DNA of 54,060 bases from Chryseobacterium polytrichastri (GTDB lineage: Bacteria; Bacteroidota; Bacteroidia; Flavobacteriales; Weeksellaceae), in assembly GCF_900142445.1 (NCBI RefSeq), contig NZ_FRAV01000035.1:1-54060 (forward strand), written 5' to 3'. The notes under the pieces were generated by a model, which had not been told where the DNA came from, searched no databases, and saw only the letters and a program-made list of their open reading frames with translations. The translations under genes and the position numbers were made by a program. Positions 1 through 7,586 of this stretch are shown here, piece by piece. Every line of letters begins with the position of its first letter. Within the stretch, counting starts at the first letter, position 1.

Positions 1-143
1 ATACCATATTTCTTACGACATTCTGTAATTCCTAATTTACCGAATTCAATTTCTTTTACAATCTGAAGTTTCAAACTTAAACTGTAATCTTTCTGTGTAC
101 GCTTGACATAAAGCGTTTCTAAGTATTCTTTCATAACGATCAT
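1..143 (-). CDS. IS3-family transposase OrfA, N-terminal fragment
   Basis: An open frame on the minus strand starts at ATG 143-141, or at a second in-frame ATG at 134-132, and is cut by the window edge after about 45 residues. The visible protein begins MKEYLETLYVKRTQKDYS and continues with a short helical stretch (LKLQIVKEIEFGKLGI) ending CRKKYG. That is the form of the N-terminal helix-turn-helix of IS3 OrfA proteins, which bind the element ends and usually feed a frameshifted OrfAB transposase. Whether the full gene is intact cannot be seen. Confidence 0.6.
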   Translation of the reverse strand, partial: MIVMKEYLETLYVKRTQKDYSLSLKLQIVKEIEFGKLGITECRKKYG

Positions 144-175
144 TTTTTTGTGTATCGCTATTTCAGGACTAGACA
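1..175 (-). mobile_element. IS3-type insertion sequence, left end only (runs off the window)
   Basis: Read on the minus strand the element opens with TGTCTAGTCCTGAAATAG (175 to 158), a TGT-type terminus as in IS3-family elements. About 30 bases later comes the start of a transposase OrfA-like frame that leaves the window at position 1. The other end, the second frame and any target duplication lie outside. The terminus sits 12 bp past the prfA terminator, so the insertion left prfA intact. The family call rests on the terminus and on the HTH-like protein start. Confidence 0.65.
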
Positions 176-186
176 ATTTGAAAACA

Positions 187-214
187 AAAAACCTCTGAAA
201 AAATCAGAGGTTTT
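187..214 (-). terminator. Rho-independent terminator of prfA
   Basis: An 11-bp A/T-flanked stem (arms 187-198 and 204-214, core CCTCTGA/TCAGAGG) with a 5-base loop lies 20 bp past the prfA stop. On the minus strand a T-rich run follows it. It could act in both directions and may shield prfA from the neighbouring IS. Confidence 0.8.
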
Positions 215-233
215 GAATATCTTTTTATATTTC

Positions 234-1319
234 TTAGTAATTATCTTCTTCCCCTTTCATCTTCTCTGCATTTTCTGCCATGATTACGGCATCAATCATC
301 TCAGAGATATCTCCATTCATGTAAGCGTCAAGATTATACATCGATTTGTTGATTCTATGATCTGTAACTCTTCCTTGAGGATAGTTGTAAGTTTTAATTT
401 TCGCAGAACGGTCACCTGTAGAAACCATAGATTTACGTTGTGCAGCAATATCTCCTACAGATTTCTGTACTTCGATATCATATAACTTGGTACGAAGCAT
501 TTCCATCGCCAATTCTCTGTTGGCCAACTGAGAACGTGCCTGCTGACATACAACCACCATTCCTGAAGGTTTGTGTGTTAGCTGTACTTTGGTTTCAACC
601 TTGTTTACGTTTTGTCCACCCGCTCCACCTGAACGTGAAGTCTGCATTTCAATATCGGCAGGATTTAATTCAAAATCAATTTCCTCAGCTTCCGGTAAAA
701 CAGCAACGGTAATTGCAGAAGTATGCACTCTACCTTGAGATTCTGTTTCAGGAACACGTTGTACACGGTGAACACCAGACTCAAATTTCATGATTCCGTA
801 AACACCGTCTCCTTCAATCTTGATAATTAATTCTTTATATCCTTTAGATGCTTCACTAGAATCTGTGATCTCATGTTTCCATCCTTTGGTTTTGAAATAC
901 ATTGCATACGCTCTGTACACATCTTCCACGAAAATAGCAGCTTCATCTCCACCGGTTCCGGCACGAAGTTCTACGATTACGTTTTTATCATCGGTTGGGT
1001 CTTTAGGAATCAAAAGCACCTTCAATTCTTCCTCCAAACCTGGAAGTTTCCCTTGAGCTTCTACTTTTTCTTCTTTGGCCATATCAACCAAATCTCTGTC
1101 TGAACCATCAGCAATGATCTCTTCAGATTCTGCAATATTATCTAAAGCATTTTTATACTGATCGTAAACTCTTACAATTTTGCCCAAATCACTGTATTCT
1201 TTATTTAATGAAGAATATTTTTTTTGATCTGAAATGATATCAGGCTGTATAATAAGGTCTGCCACCTCATTATATCTTTGTTTTATAGCTTCTAATTTTG
1301 GAATTAACGACTTAGACAT
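234..1319 (-). CDS. prfA: Peptide chain release factor 1
   Basis: Class I release factor that reads UAA and UAG stop codons in the ribosomal A site and triggers peptide release. The 361-residue length is normal for RF1. The catalytic GGQ is at residues 234-236 within SGGAGGQNVNK. The stop-codon recognition loop carries PET at 190-192, matching the PxT form of RF1 (PAT in Escherichia coli) rather than the SPF of RF2. An N-terminal helical domain precedes it. ATG at 1319 is supported by a promoter 20 bp upstream. It stands alone, with its own terminator at 187-214. Confidence 0.96.
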   Translation of the reverse strand: MSKSLIPKLEAIKQRYNEVADLIIQPDIISDQKKYSSLNKEYSDLGKIVRVYDQYKNALDNIAESEEIIADGSDRDLVDMAKEEKVEAQGKLPGLEEELKVLLIPKDPTDDKNVIVELRAGTGGDEAAIFVEDVYRAYAMYFKTKGWKHEITDSSEASKGYKELIIKIEGDGVYGIMKFESGVHRVQRVPETESQGRVHTSAITVAVLPEAEEIDFELNPADIEMQTSRSGGAGGQNVNKVETKVQLTHKPSGMVVVCQQARSQLANRELAMEMLRTKLYDIEVQKSVGDIAAQRKSMVSTGDRSAKIKTYNYPQGRVTDHRINKSMYNLDAYMNGDISEMIDAVIMAENAEKMKGEEDNY

Positions 1320-1338
1320 TGTAGAAATTTTGTGGGGG

Positions 1339-1369
1339 CAAAGATAAGGATTATTAATTCAATACTCAA
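1339..1369 (-). promoter_or_regulatory. prfA promoter, Bacteroidota type
   Basis: On the minus strand TTG (1369-1367), 20 bp, then TATCTTTG (1346-1339) matches the TTG-N19/20-TAnnTTTG consensus. The predicted start gives a leader of only about 12-15 bases. Confidence 0.65.
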
Positions 1370-1518
1370 TAGTCTTTACATAAACTCTAACTATTTGATA
1401 TATATAATTTTGTATTATAATTAATATTATCTTGTTTTGGTTGTAAAATAAGATCCGTATTTTTTACCTGAGTCCTTTTGTCTTGAAACAAAAGAACGAA
1501 AAATTCAAGAATGGAGAG

Positions 1519-1642
1519 TTTGAACCATTAAGTTATTTTAAGCAATTAAGTTGAGTTAAGATAAATCATTCTGATTTTAAAGCCTTAGAGCGAAGCTATT
1601 CTTAATTTCACTTAAAAACTTTATCCATCTTAATGGTTCAAA
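1519..1642. repeat. Fold-back inverted repeat in the prfA/permease gap
   Basis: A perfect 14-bp inverted repeat (TTTGAACCATTAAG at 1519-1532, complement at 1629-1642) brackets a partly self-complementary, TTAAG-rich interior. It fills much of the 340-bp gap between prfA and the permease gene, where no gene is visible. It looks like a small non-autonomous or REP-like intergenic element. It also sits just past the permease stop, so an accessory role in 3' end formation is possible. Confidence 0.55.
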
Positions 1643-1661
1643 AATAATTTGCAAAAACAGG

Positions 1662-2960
1662 TTAAGAATTATCCTTAGAAAGCTTTTTATCAATCAAATA
1701 CAAAACAATTCCCAAGGCTACAATTCCTAATCCGATAAGACTCTCTTTAGGATTGTGAATAAACGTAAAATATAAAATGTAACTGCTGAACAACATAAAA
1801 ACAGTCGGGAAAACATAGAATATATTCGATTTAAATATTTTTCGCTGACTTTTTTTAAGAAAGAAAACCGTAGAAATGGCCAACGTTGCAAACAGTTGAA
1901 GTATAAACGAAGTGTACACAAAAATTTCTTTAAAACTTCCTGTCAGAATAATCAAAGTTGCGATAACAGCATGCGCAAAAATAGCTCGAACAGGAATTCC
2001 TTTTTTATTATTAACCGATAAAGATTTCCACAGTCTGTTTTCTTTCGCAAAAGCCTGTGTTAATCTGGAACCTACCCATAAATATCCACTAATCGTCGCT
2101 ACTAGCTGCAAGGCAATAAAAACATTCACTATTTTTCCAAAAGAATGGCCAAGCATATTATTAGCTGCCTCTCTCATCACATCTTCTTTTCCTTCCAATT
2201 GATGGATTGGAGCATGCTTCAACATAATATAATTAATCAAAATATAGCAAACCGTCACGAAAACAGTTCCTACAATCAAAGCTTTAGGAAGATTTTTTTG
2301 AACATCTTTAATTTCTCCCGCGATGTAAGATGCGGAGTTCCAGCCTGTGTAAGAATACGTTACAAAAACCAATGAGGTTGCAAACGCAGGAAGCATCATT
2401 TCGTCTTTCCAACTGTCGGTGAAACTCAGGCTATTTCCAATTTGAGGTTCAGAAAGGACAACACCCAAAATAATCAGCACAACGATAAAAGCGACTTTAA
2501 TAAACGTAAAAAAGTTATGAAATCTGCTCGATGCTTTTAAACTAAACGATAAAGACAGCGCCACCAAAAAGATGACAACAATAGAAAACCAAGTTCCAAA
2601 AGTGAAATCAAAAGCGGAAAGATATTGTGACATGGCCAACGCCGCCAACGCAACAGGTGAAGAAAACCCGATAATCAAAGAAATCCAACTCACCAAATAG
2701 CCTAAAAGTGGATGATAGGTTTCTTTAAGGTAAATAAAGTCCCCCCCATTTCCTTTAAAATGAGAGCCTAATTCCGCATAACAGAATGCTCCAAATAAAG
2801 CCAATACTCCACCAATCATCCAAAGCAGAAAAATACTGTACGTATTGGTAACATCCACCAACTGAAAACCTAAGGTCGTGAAAATCCCCGTCCCAATCAT
2901 ATTGGATACCACGATGGCAACTGCTGTTTTCCAGCCTATTTGATGTGAAGTCGTACTCAT
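1662..2960 (-). CDS. APC-family amino acid permease
   Basis: A 432-residue inner-membrane transporter with about twelve hydrophobic segments. The N-terminal stretch VVSNMIGTGIFTTLG is the helix-1 motif of the amino acid-polyamine-organocation superfamily, whose unwound GxG region binds the amino acid. AFCYAELG in helix 2/3 also fits. Members exchange or import amino acids with protons or other amino acids; the substrate cannot be read from sequence. It lies 250 bp downstream of the SAM-riboswitch receptor gene on the same strand, with a dispersed repeat in the gap. Read-through control by the riboswitch, and hence a methionine-related role, is possible but unproven. No promoter of its own was recognised. 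Confidence 0.85.
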   Translation of the reverse strand: MSTTSHQIGWKTAVAIVVSNMIGTGIFTTLGFQLVDVTNTYSIFLLWMIGGVLALFGAFCYAELGSHFKGNGGDFIYLKETYHPLLGYLVSWISLIIGFSSPVALAALAMSQYLSAFDFTFGTWFSIVVIFLVALSLSFSLKASSRFHNFFTFIKVAFIVVLIILGVVLSEPQIGNSLSFTDSWKDEMMLPAFATSLVFVTYSYTGWNSASYIAGEIKDVQKNLPKALIVGTVFVTVCYILINYIMLKHAPIHQLEGKEDVMREAANNMLGHSFGKIVNVFIALQLVATISGYLWVGSRLTQAFAKENRLWKSLSVNNKKGIPVRAIFAHAVIATLIILTGSFKEIFVYTSFILQLFATLAISTVFFLKKSQRKIFKSNIFYVFPTVFMLFSSYILYFTFIHNPKESLIGLGIVALGIVLYLIDKKLSKDNS

Positions 2961-2966
2961 TTAATT

Positions 2967-2990
2967 TATAGATACTAGATTTAGACTTAA
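2967..2990. repeat. Short dispersed repeat, AGATACTAGATTTAGACTTA type
   Basis: This AT-rich stretch upstream of the permease resembles the segment at 12857-12895 (both carry a TAGATTT core and end TTAGACTTA). It appears to be a degenerate intergenic repeat of unknown function. Confidence 0.35.
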
Positions 2991-3008
2991 AAACTCATTA
3001 AAAATTTA

Positions 3009-3192
3009 ACCGCAAAAGGCACAAAAGCTATGATTTAAAATTTAGTTATTTTGAAACCGAAAGTCCTCAAAAGAATAATATTTCGACTCCGCTCAATATG
3101 CAAAGATTTTTTAAAAAATTGATGTGCTCTTATTTACAGATCATTATAAACTTAAATAAGCAACATTATTAATCTTTTGTGTCTTTTGTGGT
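3009..3192. repeat. Dispersed fold-back repeat, copy A
   Basis: The arms ACCGCAAAAGGCACAAAAG (3009-3027) and CTTTTGTGTCTTTTGTGGT (3174-3192) are inverted repeats with 17 of 19 positions complementary. The interior resembles copy B at 14686-14850 in reverse orientation: both have CACAT..A blocks followed by T-rich runs. A CGACTCCGCTCA segment at 3086-3097 inside it resembles the separate repeat at 22251. It lies between the TonB receptor and the permease and has no coding potential. Confidence 0.6.
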
Positions 3193-3211
3193 GAAATTAA
3201 AAAGTTCAATA

Positions 3212-5776
3212 TTAAAAATTAAAGTTAACTCTTCCGAAGAAATAACTTCCCAATGTTCCCATCTGAACCGGCGCATATTTGAAAACTCCGTAATAAGAAT
3301 TCTCATAGATCTGCAGATCAGGAAAAACATCCAATAAATTGTTGGCTCCAATGGTAAGGTTTACATTTTTAGTGATGTCATACCCAACGCTTACGTCCGT
3401 AACAATTTTAGGTGAAAATTCCTGAACACCACCAAAAGGATATCCGTCTCTGATGACCTTACCAAAATACGTATTTCTCACTAAGAAATTGAATTTATTA
3501 ATGCTATAATTAAGTCCTAACGTTGCTTTTGCTTTAGGAGAAAGAGTTTCAATAATATTGATTTGATCTGGTCCGAAAAATTCTGACTGTGGCGTATCCA
3601 AATTCTGAGGAAAATGGAATCCTGTTATCTTTGTTTCCGTGTAATTTCCTGCTAAATTGATATTTAAATTCCCACCTGCTAATTTCCAATCGTATGAAAT
3701 AACCAAATCGACCCCTTTTGTTTCGGTATCAATGGCATTGGCAAAGAATCTGCCACTTTCTGCAACGTTATTTTCGCCCACCAATTCCGGATCAGACAAT
3801 CTTTTATCTGTAATATTGCTGGTGATAACAATTCTGTCTTTTACCCCAATCCAATAGCCGTCCAGCGTAATGAAAAGCCCTTTGGCTGGTTTTAAAGTAA
3901 ATCCTAGACTAGCGTTGACAGAAGTTTCCTGCTTTAGTTTATCAAAACCCAAAACCTCAGCTGCTTTACTGTCTGTGGTAAAGATTCCTTTTCTTACAAT
4001 TCCGATTCCTGAAGTTGAAATATCTGCATAAGAATTATTAAAATACTGCTGTTGCAAAGAAGGTGCTCTGAATCCTGTTCCTACTGCTCCGCGAATTGCG
4101 TAATTTTTTACAAACTCGTATCGAATAGCTAATTTCCCATTCAATGTATTTCCGAAATCAGAATAATTTTCAAATCTTGCAGCGGCATCAATATTTAATT
4201 TTTTATCTAAATCATAAGAAACATCTGCGTAAACCGCCGTAGAATGTCTTGATTTTTTCAACGCATTATCAGGAGAGAAACCCATAAAAGACTGTGATCC
4301 GCCTGCACCAATTATATCGGAAGCCGGTGTTGTAGACGTCACTACATTTCCATAAATGTCGTATGTTGCGTAAGATGCCTCATCTCCTGCTTTAATTTGA
4401 TATTGCTCAAATCTGAATTCTCCTCCAAATGCAACATTGAAATTATTTAAGTTCTTAGAAACATCAAGGTTAATGGTATTTTGAAGAAAGCTGTGCGCTC
4501 CTGCATAAAAACTTGTAGGCGATTTTGCCCCTAGGGAAGCGTTATTGGTATTATTAACATTATAATTGAATGTATTGCTTCCGAAAGTATTACTCAAATC
4601 AAAAAACCAGTCGTTTACATTGTACTTCGTTCCGACAGCGTAAGAAAGATCGTAGACCTGAGATTTCAAATTAGCCTGAAAACCATTTGGATAAATTGAA
4701 GAAACAATATTATTTTTTTCACTTGGAAGCCTTCTAAAACCAAAACCCTGCCCCTCTTTTAAACTAAAGCCTCCAAAACTATACAGCTTAAAATGATCAT
4801 TAAAAGGATATTCTGCATTGAAAAATAGTTGAGCCTGTTTTATTTGGGCATCACCAATCTGAAAGTTGAAATCATTACGAGTTAGTCCATTTTGAGCAAT
4901 CAAAGCATCGTCATAAGCTCTGGAAATCTGACTTCCCGTACCTCCATCTGCAGGATCTGCAAAAGGGTAAGCGAAATAATTCCCATAACTTCCTGATGCA
5001 ATTGGAGAAACATTAGGAAGAGCTATACCGTTCGCTGAAATTGCTCCGTTATTATTAACAACATTTAAATTCGATTGATCATAGATAATCAAATCATGAT
5101 TTTGTGTTCTAGTTGTTTTTCCTCTTTGACTTAATTGTAATGATAGATTGATATAGCTCTTCTCCTTTCCTAAAGAAGTTCCGTAATTAGCTGCTCCCTG
5201 ATAGGTTTCACCATCATTTCTTCCTGATAATCCGTAATTTAAACTTGCAGAAGCGCCAATATCTTTTTTAAGAATAATATTAATAACACCTGCAATGGCA
5301 TCAGAACCATATTGTGCTGCTGCTCCGTCTCTTAACACTTCTATCCTATCAATCGCAATCACAGGAATGGTACTTAAATCTGTTCCAACAGAACCGTTTC
5401 CGACCGTATTTTGATAGTTAACTAAAGAAGTAGTATGTCTTCTTTTTCCGTTCACCAAAACCAACACCTGATCGGGACCCATTCCTCTCAATGTCATCGG
5501 ATCAATATGCTCTGTTCCGTCAGAAGCCGATTGCCTCACTGCATTAAAAGAAGGAATCACATAATTTAAAAGATCCTGAACCGTTGTTTGAGGCGCCGAC
5601 TTTTGTAGTTTTTCAATATTAATAACATCCACCGGAACCGGAGTTTCGAGTTTTGTTCTTTTCGCATTACGATTACCTACAATAATGACGTCTTCAATCT
5701 GTTTTTCCTTTTCCAATTCCTGTGCAGATAATAATCCTACACTTAAAAGGAGTACGCTTATGCTGAGCTTTTTCAT
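3212..5776 (-). CDS. TonB-dependent outer-membrane receptor under SAM riboswitch control
   Basis: An 854-residue outer-membrane receptor. The start MKKLSIS at 5776 is preferred over ATGs further upstream because it opens directly on a signal peptide ending LLSAQ. A TonB-box-like segment (IEDVIIVGN) follows, then a plug domain with MTLRGMGPDQVLVLVNGKR and IDRIEVLRDGAAAQYGSDAI. The rest is a long beta-barrel rich in aromatic/polar alternation, closing with terminal Phe. There is no N-terminal carboxypeptidase-like domain and no SusD partner, which argues against a polysaccharide locus. The ligand is unknown. The S-box in its leader suggests it is expressed when SAM or methionine is scarce, so methionine, a methionine precursor or a cofactor of methionine synthesis is a reasonable guess. 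Confidence 0.88.
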   Translation of the reverse strand: MKKLSISVLLLSVGLLSAQELEKEKQIEDVIIVGNRNAKRTKLETPVPVDVINIEKLQKSAPQTTVQDLLNYVIPSFNAVRQSASDGTEHIDPMTLRGMGPDQVLVLVNGKRRHTTSLVNYQNTVGNGSVGTDLSTIPVIAIDRIEVLRDGAAAQYGSDAIAGVINIILKKDIGASASLNYGLSGRNDGETYQGAANYGTSLGKEKSYINLSLQLSQRGKTTRTQNHDLIIYDQSNLNVVNNNGAISANGIALPNVSPIASGSYGNYFAYPFADPADGGTGSQISRAYDDALIAQNGLTRNDFNFQIGDAQIKQAQLFFNAEYPFNDHFKLYSFGGFSLKEGQGFGFRRLPSEKNNIVSSIYPNGFQANLKSQVYDLSYAVGTKYNVNDWFFDLSNTFGSNTFNYNVNNTNNASLGAKSPTSFYAGAHSFLQNTINLDVSKNLNNFNVAFGGEFRFEQYQIKAGDEASYATYDIYGNVVTSTTPASDIIGAGGSQSFMGFSPDNALKKSRHSTAVYADVSYDLDKKLNIDAAARFENYSDFGNTLNGKLAIRYEFVKNYAIRGAVGTGFRAPSLQQQYFNNSYADISTSGIGIVRKGIFTTDSKAAEVLGFDKLKQETSVNASLGFTLKPAKGLFITLDGYWIGVKDRIVITSNITDKRLSDPELVGENNVAESGRFFANAIDTETKGVDLVISYDWKLAGGNLNINLAGNYTETKITGFHFPQNLDTPQSEFFGPDQINIIETLSPKAKATLGLNYSINKFNFLVRNTYFGKVIRDGYPFGGVQEFSPKIVTDVSVGYDITKNVNLTIGANNLLDVFPDLQIYENSYYGVFKYAPVQMGTLGSYFFGRVNFNF

Positions 5777-5886
5777 TTCGCGAGTGTTTCTTTCAAATTT
5801 TAAAATAAATAATATGCTCACAGTAACACCTGCAAACATCAACAAAGATTGTCAAGAAATGGAATGAATATTTAGAATATTGCTTC

Positions 5887-5991
5887 ACTTATCTTCCCCC
5901 AATTGGGTTGGAATTAGCACCTTTACACACTGAAATTGTGTCGGTTGCTAAGGTTTCACAGGGCCAAATCCCTCCACCTTTCTCGATAAAT
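5887..5991 (-). promoter_or_regulatory. SAM-I (S-box) riboswitch
   Basis: Read on the minus strand, the conserved S-box blocks occur in order: P1 ATTTATC, then GAGAAAGGTGGAGGGA, the kink-turn side GGCCCTGTGAAACC, TTAGCAACC, AAGGTGCTAATTCC, and the closing GGAAGATAAGT. P1 pairs ATTTATC with GATAAGT (one G-T wobble). The transcript should begin just upstream (promoter 5998-6028). About 110 bases separate the aptamer from the receptor ATG, and no strong terminator hairpin is visible there. Control may act on translation initiation or through a structure I cannot resolve. Confidence 0.95.
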
Positions 5992-5997
5992 CTATTG

Positions 5998-6028
5998 CAA
6001 AAGTAGACTATTGTTTTCAAATAACAAA
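5998..6028 (-). promoter_or_regulatory. Promoter of the riboswitch-receptor transcript
   Basis: On the minus strand TTTG (6028-6025), 19 bp, then TACTTTTG (6005-5998) matches the Bacteroidota consensus exactly. It places the start within a few bases of riboswitch stem P1. Confidence 0.8.
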
Positions 6029-6121
6029 GAGGAGGTTAAATTGTCTATGCTGAATTTATAATTGATCCTTGACCTTTCATTTTGTATAGCTCACTTTTAC
6101 TCTTCCTTTTTAAGGGTAAGG

Positions 6122-6152
6122 ATGTCCATTTCACGCTGAAGTTTGTCCGTTT
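6122..6152 (+). promoter_or_regulatory. Operator with 21-bp-spaced half-sites (hydrolase copy)
   Basis: Direct half-sites TGTCCATTT (6123-6131) and TGTCCGTTT (6144-6152) lie exactly 21 bp, two helical turns, apart. The whole 31-bp block matches the ohr upstream block at 8609-8639 at 22 positions. It ends 14 bp before the -33 element. Spacing and direct orientation are typical of AraC-family activators; the binding protein is not established. Confidence 0.7.
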
Positions 6153-6166
6153 GCCATTCTTGCTGA

Positions 6167-6197
6167 TTGTAAAGAGCAAACCCACACTCTACTTTTG
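6167..6197 (+). promoter_or_regulatory. Promoter of the epoxide hydrolase operon
   Basis: TTG (6167-6169), 20 bp, TACTTTTG (6190-6197). The predicted leader is about 45 bases to ATG 6249. The operator at 6122-6152 abuts the -33 region, the position expected for an activator that touches RNA polymerase. Confidence 0.75.
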
Positions 6198-6248
6198 CTT
6201 CAGAAATTTTACAACATCAAAATAATTTTAATCTCAAAAATCATAGCA

Positions 6249-7547
6249 ATGAAAACAAATCAGACTCATAAAAGAAATTTTCAGACAATAGCTGCAGCAG
6301 CTTTTATGTTTATTTCAACAGTAGGTTTTGCCCAACAGCTTACCTCAGTAGATAAAAAAGATTCGGAACAGATTCGTCCTTTTCATATTCATGTATCAGA
6401 CAATGCTCTTAATGAACTTCGCCAACGTATCAATACAACACGATGGCCGGATAAAGAAACGGTAACAGACCAATCTCAAGGGGTAAAATTAGATCAAATC
6501 AAAAAATTAACCAGTTATTGGGGAACCGACTACGATTGGCGTAAGGCTGAAACAAAACTGAATGCTCTCCCACAATTTATCACTAATATTGACGGACTTG
6601 ATATTCAATTTGTTCACATTAAATCAAAGCATAAAAATGCACTTCCTTTAATAATCACTCACGGATGGCCTGGTTCTGTATTTGAACTTTTAAAAGTAGT
6701 GGGACCACTTACCGATCCTACAGCTTATGGCGGAAAAGCAGAAGATGCTTTTGATCTCGTTATCCCATCAATGCCCGGTTATGGGTTTTCAGAAAAGCCA
6801 AAAACAACAGGATGGGGCCCAGAAAAAATAGGAAATGCATGGGATATTTTAATGAAACGTTTGGGATACAAAAATTATGTTTCCCAAGGAGGTGATTGGG
6901 GCTCTGTGATTGCAGATGCAATGGCTCGCCAGGCTCCAAAAGGTCTGCTAGCCATACATGTTAATATGCCTGCTACTGTTCCCGTAGAAATTGCCGATGT
7001 TTTAAAAGAAGGAGGTGCTGCTCCCTCAGGACTATCAGATAAAGAAAAAGCGGCCTTTCTTTCATTAAACAAACTCTATACAAAAGGAGGCGGTTATGCA
7101 GGGATGATGGTAACCCGTCCGCAAACTCTTGGTTATGGACTTACAGATTCACCAACCGCGTTGGCTTCTTTTTTCTTAGATAAATTCAATGAATGGACTT
7201 ACAGCGGTGGAAATGCCGAAAAATCTCTTACCAAAGATGAAATGCTGGATGATATTACGTTGTATTGGCTTACGAATACCGCTGCGTCTTCTGCACAATT
7301 ATACTGGGAAAATAACACCAATAACTTTAATGTAGTAGAACAAAGAACATCCGAAATTAAAATTCCTGTTGCGGTAACTGTTTTTCCGGGAGAGATCTAT
7401 CAGGCTCCGAAAAGCTGGACAGAACGCAGTTATAAAAATCTTGTCTACTTCAACGAGGTGAAAAAAGGTGGTCATTTCGCAGCTTGGGAAGAACCTCAAC
7501 TTTTCTCTGAGGAGATGAGAGCCGCTTTTAAATCATTCCGTAAATAA
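6249..7547 (+). CDS. Exported epoxide hydrolase-like alpha/beta hydrolase (EHN type)
   Basis: A 432-residue enzyme starting MKTNQTHKRN at 6249, where a signal peptide ending VGFAQQ begins; an upstream ATG would bury it. Residues about 43-110 form the epoxide hydrolase N-terminal domain (RPFHIHVSDNALNELRQR, TRWPD). The alpha/beta hydrolase core follows, with HGWPGS at 138-143 for the oxyanion hole and nucleophile Asp216 in GGDWGS. The likely catalytic His is in GGHFAAWEEP near the C-terminus. This architecture is that of juvenile-hormone or microsomal-type epoxide hydrolases, which open epoxides to diols. The signal peptide points to the periplasm. First gene of a two-gene operon that shares an operator with ohr; the natural substrate is unknown. 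Confidence 0.88.
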   Translation: MKTNQTHKRNFQTIAAAAFMFISTVGFAQQLTSVDKKDSEQIRPFHIHVSDNALNELRQRINTTRWPDKETVTDQSQGVKLDQIKKLTSYWGTDYDWRKAETKLNALPQFITNIDGLDIQFVHIKSKHKNALPLIITHGWPGSVFELLKVVGPLTDPTAYGGKAEDAFDLVIPSMPGYGFSEKPKTTGWGPEKIGNAWDILMKRLGYKNYVSQGGDWGSVIADAMARQAPKGLLAIHVNMPATVPVEIADVLKEGGAAPSGLSDKEKAAFLSLNKLYTKGGGYAGMMVTRPQTLGYGLTDSPTALASFFLDKFNEWTYSGGNAEKSLTKDEMLDDITLYWLTNTAASSAQLYWENNTNNFNVVEQRTSEIKIPVAVTVFPGEIYQAPKSWTERSYKNLVYFNEVKKGGHFAAWEEPQLFSEEMRAAFKSFRK

Positions 7548-7586
7548 CACGAATTCAAATCAATATTAATTAAAATTTTAAATAAT

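Noticed and set aside
234..1056. Open frames antisense to prfA on the plus strand
   Set aside because: They follow the codon pattern of a highly conserved gene on the other strand and have no promoter or recognisable product.
3212..5776. SusC-type polysaccharide receptor
   Set aside because: There is no SusD gene, no N-terminal carboxypeptidase-like domain and no glycoside hydrolase nearby; control by an S-box points elsewhere.
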